Shown: positions 6,500 to 7,250 of the stretch, piece by piece
Position numbering within the stretch: the first letter of the stretch is position 1
Layout of the letters: every line of letters starts with the position of its first letter
Translations under genes and position numbers: made by a program
DNA from: Kiritimatiellia bacterium
GTDB lineage: Bacteria > Verrucomicrobiota > Kiritimatiellia > RFP12 > UBA1067
Direction: 5' to 3'
Length of the DNA: 7,250 nucleotides
Assembly (NCBI GenBank): GCA_017629455.1
Contig: JAGBXE010000049.1
Span: forward strand, 1-7,250
Notes under the pieces: generated by a model
What the model saw: only the letters and a program-made list of their open reading frames with translations
Told to the model about the DNA's origin: nothing
Database searches by the model: none

Positions 6500-7122
6500 G
6501 CCTGATTTGCCCCAATCTTAACGCGGCGGCCCTCGATAGAATAAGCGCCTGACGCGACAATGCGCAACGCCTCAGGGTAGGCAATATGCTCTTGCACCTG
6601 TATGCGCGCATGTAAGCTTTCGGGTGTATCGTCTTCGAGAACCGGAACTGCCTTTTGCACTATGATAGGGCCCGTATCGGTGCCAGCATCGACAAAATGA
6701 ACAGTAACTCCTGCCACCTTGCAACCGTAATCAAGCGCCTGTGTCCACCCATGAATACCGGGAAACGCCGGCAATAACGCTGGATGAATATTTATTACAC
6801 GCTCTTTGAAAGCCGCCAAAAGCCCCGGTTTTACGATGCGCATAAAGCCAGCTAAAACAACGGTATCAACGCCATGTTCTTTGAGGAGCGAAATGCAACG
6901 CTCCTCAGCTGCCCCTTCCATCTTTGTTTTCCAAGGCGAGCAGTCGAGATATGCGCAAGGTATATTGTGGCGTTTTGCACGTTCGAGGATTTTTGCATCC
7001 TCAACATCAGCTAAAACGATACAAATTTCAGCATCAAGCGTCCCTGCAGCAATAGCGTCAACTATCGACTGCATATTGCTGCCAGACCCAGAACCTAAAA
7101 CGCCCAATTTTAGTTTTGCCAT
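6496..7122 (-). CDS. purN: Phosphoribosylglycinamide formyltransferase (GART)
   Basis: Catalyses the third step of de novo purine synthesis: transfer of the formyl group from 10-formyltetrahydrofolate to GAR, giving FGAR, in the cytoplasm. The product is 208 residues, close to E. coli PurN (212). The N-terminal phosphate-binding turn LGSGSGSNMQSI spans 9-20. VVLAGFMRIVKP at 88-99 is the folate-site segment. The catalytic triad is Asn111 and His113 in INIHPALLPAFPG and Asp149 in GTDTGPII. VQEHIAYPEALR near the C-terminus is also typical. The chosen start is the ATG at 7122, 7 bases after AAGGGG. A 32-residue extension to 7218 has no PurN similarity and lies over the upstream beta-galactosidase gene in another frame. 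The beta-galactosidase stop is 1 base upstream, and the purN TGA overlaps the EEP gene's TTG start. No other pur gene is visible, so purN is detached from a purine cluster within this window. Confidence 0.97.
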   Translation of the reverse strand: MAKLKLGVLGSGSGSNMQSIVDAIAAGTLDAEICIVLADVEDAKILERAKRHNIPCAYLDCSPWKTKMEGAAEERCISLLKEHGVDTVVLAGFMRIVKPGLLAAFKERVINIHPALLPAFPGIHGWTQALDYGCKVAGVTVHFVDAGTDTGPIIVQKAVPVLEDDTPESLHARIQVQEHIAYPEALRIVASGAYSIEGRRVKIGANQA

Positions 7123-7123
7123 A

Positions 7124-7250
7124 TCAAAGCCCCTTGATCGTGAAGGAAAGTTTATAGACGCCTTCACCGAGCATATAAGGTTTAAGCGGACGCGCACCCC
7201 AGCTGTTATCGCCGCCAACGCCCATTTGCGCAGCGTCTATATTAACCGTA
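7124..7250 (-). CDS. GH2 beta-galactosidase, C-terminal end only (cut by the window edge)
   Basis: The minus-strand frame ending in TGA at 7126-7124 is open to the window edge and gives 41 residues, too short and startless to appear as a complete open reading frame. It contains NIDAAQMGVGGDNSWGARPL and then a segment ending VYKLSFTIKGL. This closely matches the end of LacZ-type beta-galactosidases (domain 5, 'small chain'), where E. coli has MGIGGDDSW. The Trp of GDNSW corresponds to LacZ Trp999, which helps form the sugar-binding site, so the functional end of the enzyme is intact. GH2 beta-galactosidases hydrolyse beta-D-galactosides; whether this one is cytoplasmic or exported cannot be seen. 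Its stop is 1 base before the purN ATG, making it the first visible gene of the minus-strand operon. Other GH2 enzymes, such as beta-glucuronidases, lack this C-terminal domain, so the beta-galactosidase subtype is favoured. Confidence 0.83.
   Translation of the reverse strand, partial: TVNIDAAQMGVGGDNSWGARPLKPYMLGEGVYKLSFTIKGL
7130..7135 (-). promoter_or_regulatory. Ribosome binding site deciding the purN start
   Basis: AAGGGG on the minus strand lies 7 bases before the ATG at 7122, within the last codons of the beta-galactosidase gene. It selects this ATG over an upstream in-frame start at 7218. Confidence 0.75.

Noticed and set aside
5796..6552. Plus-strand open frames opposite the EEP gene (5796-6038, 6050-6370, 6364-6552)
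   Set aside because: They show no recognisable domains or start signals, and they lie opposite a well-supported gene.
7123..7218. 32-residue extension of PurN
   Set aside because: It overlaps the beta-galactosidase tail in a different frame and has no PurN similarity. The ATG at 7122 follows an AAGGGG site.
1..7250. Search for CRISPR repeats, insertion sequences, tRNA or rRNA genes, and defence or phage genes
   Set aside because: No direct repeat arrays, transposase motifs, tRNA-like cloverleaf ends or rRNA signatures were seen, and coding genes fill essentially the whole window.

Overview
The window is densely coding. It holds two converging gene blocks that meet near position 2197, and no gap between genes is longer than 12 bases. 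Every assignment rests on motifs read directly in the translations, because no database search was possible. The style of the omega subunit and the pnp-rpoZ-smpB linkage suggest a Gram-negative bacterium, possibly of the Verrucomicrobiota/Lentisphaerota/Kiritimatiellota group. That placement is an inference of low to moderate confidence. There is no mobile element, CRISPR array, rRNA or tRNA.

Plus strand, 1-2194: the 3' two-thirds of pnp (polynucleotide phosphorylase, cut by the window edge), then a small omega-like RNA polymerase subunit (rpoZ), then smpB (trans-translation protein). Spacings are 12 and 10 bases, and each downstream gene has a purine-rich ribosome binding site at or overlapping the previous stop codon. 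This is a compact transcription and RNA-quality-control operon.

Minus strand, 7250-2200: seven genes read leftwards with almost no spacing. They are the last 41 codons of a GH2 beta-galactosidase (cut by the window edge), purN, an endonuclease/exonuclease/phosphatase (EEP) family protein, pncC (stand-alone CinA C-terminal domain), alr (alanine racemase), an OmpR/PhoB-type response regulator and its sensor histidine kinase. Junctions from first to last are a 1-base gap, three successive 4-base stop/start overlaps, an 11-base gap and a 14-base overlap, so the set is very probably co-transcribed and translationally coupled. Its promoter lies outside the window. The functions are mixed: sugar hydrolysis, purine synthesis, pyridine nucleotide salvage, D-alanine supply and signalling.

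The two blocks converge with 5 bases between the stop codons, inside a perfect 8-bp inverted repeat. The most notable oddity is the response regulator. Its receiver domain looks intact, but its winged-helix DNA-binding domain lacks about 12 residues where helix alpha2 and the transactivation loop should be. Other departures from family consensus are a Ser replacing the motif-I Asn in the EEP protein and a His at the usual PLP-phosphate Tyr position of alanine racemase. I found no clear previously undescribed system. The best leads are the altered response regulator and the tightly coupled mixed-function operon.
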